Positions 20,838 through 30,018 of a DNA stretch of 64,000 nucleotides are shown here, in pieces. Below the pieces are notes generated by a model. That model was not told the DNA's origin, made no database searches, and saw nothing but the letters and a program-made list of their open reading frames with translations. The stretch covers positions 1 through 64,000 of the forward strand of contig CACJNU010000005.1 in assembly GCA_902594875.1 (NCBI GenBank). The letters run 5' to 3'. The position numbers and the translations under genes are program-made. This stretch comes from an uncultured Prochlorococcus sp. (GTDB lineage: Bacteria; Cyanobacteriota; Cyanobacteriia; PCC-6307; Cyanobiaceae). The stretch's first letter is position 1. Every line of letters begins with the position of its first letter.

Positions 20838-21458
20838 TCATCCAATCAAATTATTAATTTTATCTTGAAGGTGCATTGTTACAGAATTTAGATCATGTCT
20901 TGATGAACTTTGTGGAGGTTGAACAGGTTTCCCCACTTTAATAACTATTTTTGAAAACAAAGGAATAAAGCATCTAAATCTTATTAGTCTATGTGAATTA
21001 ACTATTGCAACAGGCAATAATAATTTTTGATTTTTAAAGGCTAATAATGCTGCACCTTGTTTGGGCTTATTCACTCGACCATTTTTTTGACGAGTGCCAT
21101 CAATAAAAATTCCAATACAATTATCATCTGATAATTTCTTACATGCTGTTTTAATTGTGTTTTTATCAGCAATTCCTCTATTTACAGGATATGCTCCACA
21201 AGCCTTGATAATAAAGCCGAGGAAAGGGATTCTAAAAAGCTCTGCCTTGGCCATAAAAGATATATTACGTCCAAGGGCATGTCCTAATAAAGGAGGGTCA
21301 AGTAAAGAACCATGATTAGAGACCATGATAAAGGAATCTTTTTGCGGAATATTGTCTCTACCTATTAAGTGACCTTTAAATACAAATTTATAAATAGGAA
21401 AAACAAAAAGCTTACTAACTAATTCATAGATTAATTTTTGAATAGTATGATTTTTCAT
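20838..21458 (-). CDS. plsC: 1-acyl-sn-glycerol-3-phosphate acyltransferase
   Basis: Acylates lysophosphatidic acid to phosphatidic acid. The 206-residue protein has the acyltransferase HX4D catalytic motif NHGSLLDPP near 48, the FRIPFLGFIIKACGAYPVNR block, and the substrate-binding FIDGTRQKNG motif (the usual EGTR appears as DGTR). It is the last gene of a same-strand run with plsX, fabH and fabD, only 5 bp after fabD, which unites fatty acid initiation with phospholipid synthesis. Confidence 0.9.
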   Translation of the reverse strand: MKNHTIQKLIYELVSKLFVFPIYKFVFKGHLIGRDNIPQKDSFIMVSNHGSLLDPPLLGHALGRNISFMAKAELFRIPFLGFIIKACGAYPVNRGIADKNTIKTACKKLSDDNCIGIFIDGTRQKNGRVNKPKQGAALLAFKNQKLLLPVAIVNSHRLIRFRCFIPLFSKIVIKVGKPVQPPQSSSRHDLNSVTMHLQDKINNLIG

Positions 21459-21463
21459 ACAAA

Positions 21464-22360
21464 TTAATAAGATAGTTGATCAGAAGATGAAACTTGAGAA
21501 ATTTTTACATCTTTAAGATGTCTTTTTCCTAAACCGCTTAGTACATTAGAAGGGCCAATTTCGACAATATGAAGATCACTATCTTTTGCCATTAAATCCA
21601 TAGTTTCTCGCCATCTCACTCCATTACACATTTGCTTTTCTAATCTAATTTTAAGCTCGTTTGGATCGCTACACAGTGAAGGTTCATAATTACTTATTAC
21701 GGGGAAAGAGGGATTATTAAATTTAATCTTTTTTAAATACTCACAAAATTTTGATGAAGGTTCATTCATAAATGGCGAATGAAATGCTCCTGAAACATTT
21801 AATTTCAAGAATCTTTTACAAGCAAGTTCTCTCGATAAATTATCTAAAGCTTCAGTAGATCCTGATAAGACAACTTGGGAAGAGCTATTATCATTAGCAA
21901 TGACAATATCATCGATTTTTTGCACTAATAAATCAAGTTGATTTCTATCAAAACCAATTACTGCTGCCATAGATCCTTGCCCAGCATTTACCATTAATTG
22001 AGATCTTACTTTTATTAGTGATACGCATTCTTCGAACGAAAATACATCCGCAGAATATAATGCAGTTATTTCTCCCAGACTATGCCCAGCAACATAAGTT
22101 GGTTTTAAACCATTTTCTTTTAAGGCATCTAATAGAATTGATTCAACCAAAAAAAGACAGATTTGTGTATTTCTTGTATTATTCAAATCACTAAGAGGAT
22201 TTGTTGGATCAGAATTTAACTCGCAAATTTCAAATAAATTTCTCTCAAATATCTTAGAAGCATAACTAAACCTCTCTTTTGTGCTCGGCAAATTTTCAAT
22301 TTGTTTTGCCATTCCAATTTTTTGCGATCCCTGTCCCGGGAATACCCATGCAACTGTCAT
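21464..22360 (-). CDS. fabD: Malonyl-CoA:ACP transacylase
   Basis: Transfers malonyl from CoA to acyl carrier protein for fatty acid elongation. The 298-residue protein starts with VFPGQGSQKIGM and has the nucleophile elbow AGHSLGE with Ser94, the GSMAAVIGF loop, and the catalytic His in SGAFHSPFM. Length and motif order are standard. It lies 18 bp downstream of fabH and 5 bp upstream of plsC. Confidence 0.95.
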   Translation of the reverse strand: MTVAWVFPGQGSQKIGMAKQIENLPSTKERFSYASKIFERNLFEICELNSDPTNPLSDLNNTRNTQICLFLVESILLDALKENGLKPTYVAGHSLGEITALYSADVFSFEECVSLIKVRSQLMVNAGQGSMAAVIGFDRNQLDLLVQKIDDIVIANDNSSSQVVLSGSTEALDNLSRELACKRFLKLNVSGAFHSPFMNEPSSKFCEYLKKIKFNNPSFPVISNYEPSLCSDPNELKIRLEKQMCNGVRWRETMDLMAKDSDLHIVEIGPSNVLSGLGKRHLKDVKISQVSSSDQLSY

Positions 22361-22378
22361 AATGTTCCTATTTTGTTT

Positions 22379-23386
22379 TTAACCCCATTTAATTAGGGCT
22401 GCACCCCAACTTAACCCAGCACCAAAACCACTTGTAGCAATAATATCATTTTGTTTAATTCTACAATCTCTTACAGCCTCATCCATCATTAATGGAATTG
22501 TTGCTGCTGATGTATTGCCATATTTTTCTAAATTGCTAAGAATCTTTTCTCTGGGAATTTTTAACCTTTCTCCTACAGAATCCAATATTCTTTGATTAGC
22601 TTGATGTAGCAAGAGCCAATCAACTTGATCAGAATTATATTTCATTTTTTTCAACAACTTTTCAAGAATTAAGGGAACTTCTTTAACTGCGAATTTATAA
22701 ACTTCCTGACCATTCATTTGAATTGGAGAAAAACCGCCACTTAAAAAGTCAATTTCATCAACTATTGAATCTTCATTTTTTTTTGATGGAAGATTAAGAA
22801 AAGAGCCCCTTCCCCCATCTGTTCTCATATCAAAACCTATAAAATTATCAAATTCATTTGTGGCTTCAATTGCTAATGCACCGGCACCATCACCAAAGAG
22901 AATACAACTTCTTCTATCGTTCCAATCAACAAAACTTGATAATTGATCTGCTCCAATAACAATAGCCCTTTTAAAACTACCCCCTTTTAAAAATTGTGAG
23001 GCTGTTATTAAAGCAAATAAAAAACCACTACAAGCTGCAGTTAAATCGAAAGCTACAGCATTTACTGCCCCTAATTTGGCTTGAATGGATGGGGCGGATC
23101 CAAATAAATCATGTGGAGTAGAAGTCGCTAAAACAATCAAATCAATCGTTTTAATATCCCAATTAGCCATTTCTATAGCAGTTAGAGCAGCCTTATAACC
23201 CATCTCAGTAACATTATCTTCTACGCTTGAGATTCTTCTCTCAGAAATACCAGTTCTAGATTGTATCCATTCATTGCTTGTATCAACCTTTTGACTAATT
23301 TTTTGATTGGTTAGGATTTGATCAGGTACATAACTTCCGCTTCCCTTGAATGACACTCCAATCTGATTCAAATTTATTCCTTCCAA
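22379..23386 (-). CDS. fabH: Beta-ketoacyl-ACP synthase III
   Basis: Starts fatty acid synthesis by condensing acetyl-CoA with malonyl-ACP. The catalytic triad is visible: Cys119 in LTAACSGFLFA, His in LLHQANQRIL, and Asn in YGNTSAATIPL. The start is a TTG at 23386 (335 aa). A second in-frame TTG at 23371 has a GGAAGGA Shine-Dalgarno-like sequence five bases upstream and could be the real start; I keep the longer form because I recall related annotated proteins beginning MEGIN. It is between plsX and fabD in the lipid run. Confidence 0.95.
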   Translation of the reverse strand: MEGINLNQIGVSFKGSGSYVPDQILTNQKISQKVDTSNEWIQSRTGISERRISSVEDNVTEMGYKAALTAIEMANWDIKTIDLIVLATSTPHDLFGSAPSIQAKLGAVNAVAFDLTAACSGFLFALITASQFLKGGSFKRAIVIGADQLSSFVDWNDRRSCILFGDGAGALAIEATNEFDNFIGFDMRTDGGRGSFLNLPSKKNEDSIVDEIDFLSGGFSPIQMNGQEVYKFAVKEVPLILEKLLKKMKYNSDQVDWLLLHQANQRILDSVGERLKIPREKILSNLEKYGNTSAATIPLMMDEAVRDCRIKQNDIIATSGFGAGLSWGAALIKWG

Positions 23387-23439
23387 AAGAGTTTTTTAAT
23401 TGCTTATATTAGTCAAACATAAATTTGACTCAATATGTT

Positions 23440-24858
23440 TTATGAATTTAAAACTTGAAGCTTTTGCAGTTGATTTAAATTGTCCATAACACCATGATTC
23501 ACTGCAGAATGAGCCAAACGAAGAGCACTAACTACTGATAAAGATTTGCTACTTCCATGACCAATTACGCAAATACCATTCACCCCAAGTAACAAAGCTC
23601 CTCCATGTTCGGCATGATCTAACCTTTTCTTAATTCTAAGTAGATTACTTCTTAAAAAAGCTGAACCAACTTTCCCCCGCCTTCCACGTGGCAGCTCAGA
23701 TCTCAAAATATCTAATAAAACTCCTCCCACAGATTCAAGAAATTTCAATAATATATTTCCAGTAAATCCATCACAGACTACTACGTCGAAACTACCTGAT
23801 AATACATCTCGCCCTTCACAATTGCCTCCAAAATCAAAACTTTTTTCAGAAGATAATAATTCAAATGTTTTTAGGGATAAATCATTACCTTTACATTCTT
23901 CTTCTCCAATATTTAAAAGGCCAATTCTTGGTTTTTGTACTTGTAGAACATCTTTTGCATAAATATTACCTAGAAGAGCAAATTGATGCAGATAAGATGG
24001 CTTACAATCAGTATTTGCACCGACATCTAAAACCAATACCGGACGAGTTTGATCCCTTGTTGGAAACAATGCTCCTATAGCTGGTCTATCAATCCCTTTC
24101 AATCTTCCAATTCTAAATATGGCAGAAGCCATCATGGCGCCTGAATTACCTGCTGAGTAGACAGCTTCAGCTTTATTATTTCTCACTAAATCCATTGCTA
24201 CGTTTATACTTGCATTTTTCCTTTTTCTAACTGCGGTAGCTTCTTCATTCATCCCAATAGGCTCTCCACTATCGATTAATTCAAGACGATTATTATCTAT
24301 TTCATTTTCTAATAATTCTGATAAACCAGTTTTTTCTGCTGCATCTTTAACTTTTTCAATTTTGCCGACAAACTTTATATTTATTGGGAATCTGCTTATT
24401 GCTTCAAGGCAACCTTCTAGAATTGGACCGGGAGCATAATCTCCACCCATACCATCAACTGCGATCCAAATTCTTTTAGATTGAATGTCTTCTTCCTTAT
24501 CTAAAATATTATCGCTATTTTGTAATCTTTTTAATGGGTCAAAAACTAATGGCTGTAATGTATTTTTCGCTATTGAGCTAGCATTTGAAACAACACTACT
24601 GGCAGTATTCACAACAGATTCAGCGCTTGAAACTACATTACCTGCAACATTACCTGCGACATTACTCGCAACATTACTAGCAGTGGTCACAACAGAACCA
24701 GCACCAGAAACTACATTACCCGCAACATTACTAGCCGTTGCCGCAGAACTAGCAGCAGTATCTACTATTGAAGTGACAGCCGAATTTCTTTTGTACCAAA
24801 TAACTAATCTTCTAATAGCTCTGGACTTGTTAATTTTTTGCGCTGTTTCTTTCCCCAT
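23440..24858 (-). CDS. plsX: Phosphate acyltransferase PlsX with a repetitive N-terminal extension
   Basis: PlsX converts acyl-ACP to acyl-phosphate, the donor for glycerol-3-phosphate acylation. The core begins near residue 129 (RIWIAVDGMGGDYAPGPILEG) and continues with SGNSGAMMASAIFRIGRLKGIDRPAIGALFP, VLDVGANTDCKP and a C-terminal LLGVNGICVIGHGSS. The first 128 residues are not part of the usual domain: a basic helix (residues 8-24) leads to a Ala/Val/Ser/Asn repeat at about 34-98. The ATG directly abuts the stop of rpaB, so the genes are probably cotranscribed. The extension is in frame, without stops, and in native codon style. Confidence 0.93.
   Translation of the reverse strand: MGKETAQKINKSRAIRRLVIWYKRNSAVTSIVDTAASSAATASNVAGNVVSGAGSVVTTASNVASNVAGNVAGNVVSSAESVVNTASSVVSNASSIAKNTLQPLVFDPLKRLQNSDNILDKEEDIQSKRIWIAVDGMGGDYAPGPILEGCLEAISRFPINIKFVGKIEKVKDAAEKTGLSELLENEIDNNRLELIDSGEPIGMNEEATAVRKRKNASINVAMDLVRNNKAEAVYSAGNSGAMMASAIFRIGRLKGIDRPAIGALFPTRDQTRPVLVLDVGANTDCKPSYLHQFALLGNIYAKDVLQVQKPRIGLLNIGEEECKGNDLSLKTFELLSSEKSFDFGGNCEGRDVLSGSFDVVVCDGFTGNILLKFLESVGGVLLDILRSELPRGRRGKVGSAFLRSNLLRIKKRLDHAEHGGALLLGVNGICVIGHGSSKSLSVVSALRLAHSAVNHGVMDNLNQLQKLQVLNS
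24570..24760 (-). repeat. Imperfect coding repeat in the plsX N-terminal extension
   Basis: This stretch encodes about 64 residues built from units such as TASNVAGNVVS, GAGSVVTTASN, VASNVAGNVAG, NVVSSAESVVN and TASSVVSNASS. At DNA level a 24-base segment recurs with one mismatch at 24629-24652 and 24707-24730, a 78-base (26-codon) offset, pointing to internal duplication. The opposite-strand ORF in the track over this stretch is a shadow caused by the biased composition. Confidence 0.8.
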
Positions 24859-25605
24859 TTATTTACCGTCAAAAGGAGCAATATCAACAATCCGTTGAAA
24901 AAGATATCCTGTACCCCTTGCTGTCAAAATTAATTCAGGATTTGCTGGATCAGCCTCAAGTTTTGATCTTAATCTTGATATATGAACATCTACGACTCTC
25001 GTGTCTACATGTCTCTCGGGGGTATATCCCCAAACTTCTTTCAAGATCTCTCCTCTACTAAAGGGCTCTCCTGACCTACTTACCAAAAGCTCTAAGAGAC
25101 TAAATTCCATTCCAGTTAATCTTATTCTTTCATCACTTTTAAAAACTTGTCTTCGATTTGTATCAATTTTTATATCCGTTACCAAAATTAATCCTGAATT
25201 AGGCATTCCAGGAATCTGTTCTTTGTCGATTCTTCTAAGAACACACCTAATTCTAGCTTCTAATTCCTTTGGGCTGAATGGTTTTACTACATAATCATCA
25301 GCCCCTAATTCTAAACCTGTTATCCTATCTGCGACATCTCCTAATGCAGTTAACATAACGATTGGGACATCAGAATCTTTCCTTAATTCTTGACAAACTC
25401 CATAACCATCTAGCTTTGGCATCATGACGTCAAGCACTACTAAATCAGGTTCATAATCCTTAAATAACTTAAGTGCTTCTTTACCATCACTTGCAGTTAC
25501 AACTTTGTAGCCAATCATGGAGAGACGTGTCTCCAGAATTCTTCTAATACTTGCCTCGTCATCTGCGACCAGTATAGTTTCTTTAGTTTGACTAGATAGA
25601 GCCAT
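24859..25605 (-). CDS. rpaB: Two-component response regulator RpaB (Ycf27, OmpR family)
   Basis: Essential cyanobacterial regulator that binds HLR1 sites and represses high-light genes under normal light. The 248-residue protein has a receiver domain (ETILVADDEASIRRILETRLSMIGYKVVTASDG, phospho-acceptor Asp59, MLTALGDVADRITGLELGADDYVVKPFSPKELEARIR) and a winged-helix DNA-binding domain (VDTRVVDVHISRLRSKLEADPANPELILTARGTGYLF). These sequences closely match what I know of RpaB and differ from RpaA elsewhere in the window. It heads the lipid run rpaB-plsX-fabH-fabD-plsC. Confidence 0.94.
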   Translation of the reverse strand: MALSSQTKETILVADDEASIRRILETRLSMIGYKVVTASDGKEALKLFKDYEPDLVVLDVMMPKLDGYGVCQELRKDSDVPIVMLTALGDVADRITGLELGADDYVVKPFSPKELEARIRCVLRRIDKEQIPGMPNSGLILVTDIKIDTNRRQVFKSDERIRLTGMEFSLLELLVSRSGEPFSRGEILKEVWGYTPERHVDTRVVDVHISRLRSKLEADPANPELILTARGTGYLFQRIVDIAPFDGK

Positions 25606-25712
25606 TTGTTTCTATTAGCTAATCAGTAAGAGAATTTATTATTAACCTAATCTAACTTGTAGAGGGGCAATATCCCAAACATTCTAGTTCCATTACTTCA
25701 TTCAGAAACTTA

Positions 25713-27074
25713 ATGTCTAGCAAATTATCGACTTTTATTTGTCAGAATTGTGGATCTGAAACTTCTCAATACTTTGGGAAATGCCTTAATTGCAACTCAT
25801 GGAATTCCATTGTTGAAGAAATAAAAAGTAAGAGCTCTAAATATCAAGAAATAAACGATATCAAAAACATTAAAAAATCTATACCATTTAATGAGATCTC
25901 ATCAAAAAAAATATCAAGATTTACGACTGGTTTTAAGGAATTTGATCGAGTTCTTGGAGGTGGAATAGTACCTGGATCTGTTGTTTTACTTGGAGGAGAA
26001 CCAGGGATAGGTAAAAGCACAATAGTTCTTCAATCAGCAGGAAAAATATCTCTTAAAGAGAAAGTTTTATACATAACTGCAGAAGAATCTTTAGAACAAG
26101 TAAAAATTAGATGGGAAAGATTACATCAAAACAGTGTTGATTTAAAAATTTTTGCAGAAACTAATTTATCCCAAATTATTGAAGAGATCAAACGTGTCAA
26201 TCCAAGTTTCGCAATTATTGATAGTATTCAAGCTATCCATAATCATGAAATGCAAAGTTCTCCAGGATCGGTTTCTCAAGTTAGAGCATGTTCATCTGAA
26301 TTGCAAAATCTTGCCAAAGAAAATAATATTGCGCTTCTAATAATTGGTCATGTAACCAAAGATGGTGCTTTAGCTGGCCCAAAAACTTTAGAGCATTTAG
26401 TTGATACAGTAATAAACTTTGAAGGCGATAATATTTCCTCACATAGATTACTAAGAAGTATAAAAAATCGATTTGGATCGACCTTCGAGATTGGAATTTT
26501 TGAAATGCTTGAAGAGGGTTTACGAGAGATAAAAAACCCAAGTTCAATTTTTACAAATAAAGAAAACATTTCTGGTGTAACAACTACGATTACAAATGAA
26601 GGCACTCGACCATTAGCAGTTGATATACAAGCACTGGTAAATAAAACTTTCTACAGTAACCCAAGACGGACTACAACTGGAATAAGCATAAATAGATTGC
26701 ATCAAATCCTAGCTGTTATTGAAAAACACGTAGGGATTAAATTATCTGAATTTGATTGTTATGTAGCTACTGGTGGGGGTTTTGAGATTAATGATCCTTC
26801 ATCTGATTTAGGTGTTGCAATATCAATTTTATCAAGTTTGAAAAATATTCCTCCTTTGGCCAGTAGCTCATTTATTGGGGAATTGGGTTTAAGCGGTCAG
26901 GTTAGAAAATCAAATAACCTTCGAACAAAGATAGAAGAAGCTGTAAGACTAGGGATCAAAAATATCGTAGTGCCAAAACTAGAGGAGGAACTAAATAAAA
27001 ATTTTCAAAATTTAATAAATATCAAAGAGATATCAAATATTAGAGAAGCAGTTGACTATTCTTTATCAGTTTAA
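25713..27074 (+). CDS. radA: DNA repair protein RadA/Sms
   Basis: RecA-like branch-migration helicase in recombinational repair. The 453-residue protein has the N-terminal zinc finger (Cys10, Cys13, Cys24, Cys27), Walker A GGEPGIGKST at 94-103, Walker B FAIIDSIQ, the RadA-specific KNRFGST motif, and a C-terminal Lon-protease-like domain. It is divergent from rpaB across 107 bp and converges on ycf3 with 6 bp between stops. Confidence 0.95.
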   Translation: MSSKLSTFICQNCGSETSQYFGKCLNCNSWNSIVEEIKSKSSKYQEINDIKNIKKSIPFNEISSKKISRFTTGFKEFDRVLGGGIVPGSVVLLGGEPGIGKSTIVLQSAGKISLKEKVLYITAEESLEQVKIRWERLHQNSVDLKIFAETNLSQIIEEIKRVNPSFAIIDSIQAIHNHEMQSSPGSVSQVRACSSELQNLAKENNIALLIIGHVTKDGALAGPKTLEHLVDTVINFEGDNISSHRLLRSIKNRFGSTFEIGIFEMLEEGLREIKNPSSIFTNKENISGVTTTITNEGTRPLAVDIQALVNKTFYSNPRRTTTGISINRLHQILAVIEKHVGIKLSEFDCYVATGGGFEINDPSSDLGVAISILSSLKNIPPLASSSFIGELGLSGQVRKSNNLRTKIEEAVRLGIKNIVVPKLEEELNKNFQNLINIKEISNIREAVDYSLSV

Positions 27075-27080
27075 AAAAAA

Positions 27081-27602
27081 TTAGAGATACATATCGATTG
27101 AACTTCTTCCTGAGTTTTTCAACCAATTTTCAATATCTAGATAACCACCTGGATATAATCTAACTGCTTTAGACCAGACTTCTGCAGCTTTATCAAACCA
27201 AATATCTCTCTGATCTAAATCACCATTTTGCTCAGCATATCTTCCCCTTTTTTCATAAATCAAACCTATATTTTTCAAGCATGATGGCTGTTTGGGATTT
27301 TCTACTAATGCTTTTTCATAAGTTTCAATAGACAGATCCTCTTCACCATTACTCATATATATAATTGCCATATTTTTTAAAGTCTCACCCCTATCAATTT
27401 TATTTTCTTCAAGTAGTAAACTCTCTTTGTAATACTCTAATGCTTCCGAATAATCCCCATTATTTTGAGCAGCTAGGCCATCTCTATAATAGATATATGC
27501 TTTTTTTTCTTTCTCTGCAATAGGCATTATTTTTACAATAGATTCAGCAATTACAGTAAAAGCTTTATCGATAAAATTGTCTCTGTTTTGATTACTAGGC
27601 AC
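27081..27602 (-). CDS. ycf3: Photosystem I assembly protein Ycf3
   Basis: TPR chaperone for PSI assembly at the thylakoid. The core [83 protein letters not shown] and [28 protein letters not shown] corresponds to Ycf3 with its three TPR units. The track ORF begins at 27695 with 31 unrelated hydrophobic residues; the GTG at 27602 gives [10 protein letters not shown] and the normal 173-residue length, so I take it as the start. It is divergent from the copper ATPase. Confidence 0.92.
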   Translation of the reverse strand: MPSNQNRDNFIDKAFTVIAESIVKIMPIAEKEKKAYIYYRDGLAAQNNGDYSEALEYYKESLLLEENKIDRGETLKNMAIIYMSNGEEDLSIETYEKALVENPKQPSCLKNIGLIYEKRGRYAEQNGDLDQRDIWFDKAAEVWSKAVRLYPGGYLDIENWLKNSGRSSIDMYL

Positions 27603-27711
27603 CAGTCTAAAACCAATAAAATTAATATAGTAATTTAAAAAATAACTATTTAAAAAGTCTATTACATTTATTATTATAGTTAAAAAATAGGTCAAGCATT
27701 AATTTGCTTCA

Positions 27712-30018
27712 ATGGTGAAAAATATGGAAAGCATTCAATTAAGCGTTGCAGGAATGAAGTGCGGAGGTTGTGTTAGTACTGTTGAAAAAATATTGAATAA
27801 TTCCGATGGTATTGAAAATGTTTCTGTTAACTTACTTACAGAAAGTGCTTATTTTGAAATCACCCAGAAACATATAGAAATAGAATCAGTTCTCGAAAAT
27901 CTAAAAGAAAATGGTTTCCCATCAAAGATTTACTTAAATGATTTTTCAAAAAAAATAAATAAAGCAGAATTAGAAAAAAAAAAGAAGTGGAATGATCAAT
28001 GGAAAAAACTAACTTTTGCCCTATTACTTTTATTATTTTCAGGATTAGGTCATCTGGCAGAAGGAAGATATATAAATTCTCCAATTTTAGGTAATATATT
28101 TTTTCACGCTTCATTAGCAACGTTAGCTCTATTATTTCCTGGCAGAGGAATAATTATTAATGGATTTAAATCATTTATTAAAAACCATCCCGATATGGAT
28201 TCTTTAGTAGCTCTTGGAGTTATTAGTGCATATACAACAAGTCTTCTATCTATAATATTTCCTGCTACAGGTTTTCCCTGTTTTTTTAATGAACCAGTTA
28301 TGCTGTTAGGCTTCATAATGATTGGGCGTTACTTAGAGGAAAGAGCAAGATATCAAACTGGTTCATCCATTGGAGAATTATTAGATCTTCAACCAGAAAT
28401 GGCAAATATCTACACAGAAGACAATCACATAAAGTCAATAAGAGTGAACACTTTAAGACCTGATCAAGAAATTCAAGTTTTAGCAGGAGACAGAGTACCT
28501 GCTGACTGCATTGTTACCCGAGGTAATTCATATATTGATGTTTCACATATTACTGGAGAATCCAAACCTATTGAAGTAAAAGAAGGAGAAAATATATCTA
28601 ATGGATCCTTAAATCTTAATTCAACTCTTAGACTTAAAGTACAAAAGGTCGGAGGAGATTCTTCTCTTGCAAAACTAGTAAATCTTATTGAGTCTGTAAA
28701 CGCTAGAAAACCGCGCATTCAAAGCATTGCTGATGAAATTGCAGGTAAATTTACTTACTTTGTACTTATTTTTGCTACTTTAACCTTCTTCTTTTGGTGG
28801 AAGGGGGCAAAAAACATATGGCCTGACTTATTAAGTCACAATCCTGCATTAATCACTCACTCAAGCCATACACTGCATAGTTCGCTTGGTAGTAATGCTG
28901 AGAATTTCCTGAGTTTAGCAATTCAATTATCAATAGCTGTTTTAGTGATAGCTTGTCCTTGCGCATTAGGTTTAGCCACCCCAACCGTTATCACTGTCGC
29001 ATCAGGTAAAGCAGCAAAAAAAGGGGTTTTATTTAAAGGCGGGGATAAAATAGAGATGGCTTCAAAAATTAATCACATTATTTTTGACAAGACAGGTACT
29101 CTAACAAAAGGTAAGCCTTTCATTGTTGATTACAAAAATAATGAAGATCATTCATTTTTATTAAAAATAGCTGCCAGTTTAGAAAAGGAAAGCAGACATC
29201 CAATTGCAGATGCCTTAATTCAAGAGGCAAAAAAGCAAAATTTAAGTTTATTTCCAATAAAAAAAATTTATACACATTCAGGGCGAGGTATTTCTGGTGA
29301 ACTTGAGTCAATTGATGGGCTTATTAATATTGGAAATATTGAATGGCTACTAAGCAAAGGAATAATTATTGATAATGATGCAAAAACAGTAATTGAAAAT
29401 GAAGAAACAAAAACGAACACAATCATTGGAGTAAGTATCAAAGATAAGTTATTAGGCTTTATTTTGCTTGGAGATTTACTCAGAGATGATTCAATTAAAA
29501 CAGTTCAAAATTTGAGAGAAAACAAATTTAAAATTAACATTTTAAGTGGCGATAGAAAACAAGCAGTTTTATCTTTGGCAAAAAAAATTGGTTGTAAAGA
29601 AACAGACGTAAAATGGGATCTTCTTCCTGAAATGAAGCTAAAGACTATAGAAAATTTAAAAATCAATAATAAAGTGGCAATGATTGGTGATGGTATTAAT
29701 GATGTCCCAGCCTTAGCATCCTCAGACTTAGGAATTGCGGTAGGATCAGGGACTCAAATAGCCAAGGCAAATGCAGATGTAGTATTAATGGGAGATCAAC
29801 TAAATGGATTACCCTACGCCTTAAAACTTGCAAAAAAAACTATTAGAAAAATAAACCAAAATCTAGCATGGGCTTTTGGTTACAACTTACTAGCTATACC
29901 TTTAGCCGCCGGCATTTTATTCCCTAAATACGGTATTCTTCTTACTCCCTCAATAGCAGCATTATTAATGGCTATTAGCTCTATTACAGTTGTAATTAAT
30001 GCTTTATCTTTGGATTAA
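27712..30018 (+). CDS. Copper-transporting P1B-type ATPase
   Basis: Moves Cu+ across a membrane; cyanobacterial relatives CtaA and PacS feed plastocyanin and oxidase. The 768-residue protein has one N-terminal heavy-metal domain (GMKCGGC, Cys17 and Cys20), a TGES actuator, the transmembrane CPC at 415-417 that defines Cu+ transport, the phosphorylation motif DKTGTLT at Asp459, a HP motif (SRHP), and GDGINDVPALA. A His-rich loop lies at about 375-400. Its stop codon is followed directly by the ATG of tmk. CtaA versus PacS cannot be decided from the sequence alone. Confidence 0.93.
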   Translation: MVKNMESIQLSVAGMKCGGCVSTVEKILNNSDGIENVSVNLLTESAYFEITQKHIEIESVLENLKENGFPSKIYLNDFSKKINKAELEKKKKWNDQWKKLTFALLLLLFSGLGHLAEGRYINSPILGNIFFHASLATLALLFPGRGIIINGFKSFIKNHPDMDSLVALGVISAYTTSLLSIIFPATGFPCFFNEPVMLLGFIMIGRYLEERARYQTGSSIGELLDLQPEMANIYTEDNHIKSIRVNTLRPDQEIQVLAGDRVPADCIVTRGNSYIDVSHITGESKPIEVKEGENISNGSLNLNSTLRLKVQKVGGDSSLAKLVNLIESVNARKPRIQSIADEIAGKFTYFVLIFATLTFFFWWKGAKNIWPDLLSHNPALITHSSHTLHSSLGSNAENFLSLAIQLSIAVLVIACPCALGLATPTVITVASGKAAKKGVLFKGGDKIEMASKINHIIFDKTGTLTKGKPFIVDYKNNEDHSFLLKIAASLEKESRHPIADALIQEAKKQNLSLFPIKKIYTHSGRGISGELESIDGLINIGNIEWLLSKGIIIDNDAKTVIENEETKTNTIIGVSIKDKLLGFILLGDLLRDDSIKTVQNLRENKFKINILSGDRKQAVLSLAKKIGCKETDVKWDLLPEMKLKTIENLKINNKVAMIGDGINDVPALASSDLGIAVGSGTQIAKANADVVLMGDQLNGLPYALKLAKKTIRKINQNLAWAFGYNLLAIPLAAGILFPKYGILLTPSIAALLMAISSITVVINALSLD

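Noticed and set aside
24485-24898. 137-aa plus-strand ORF over plsX
   Set aside because: It is the shadow of the repetitive Ala/Val coding stretch on the other strand; its Leu/Pro/Ala repeats mirror that bias, and the plsX frame is well supported by the core domain.
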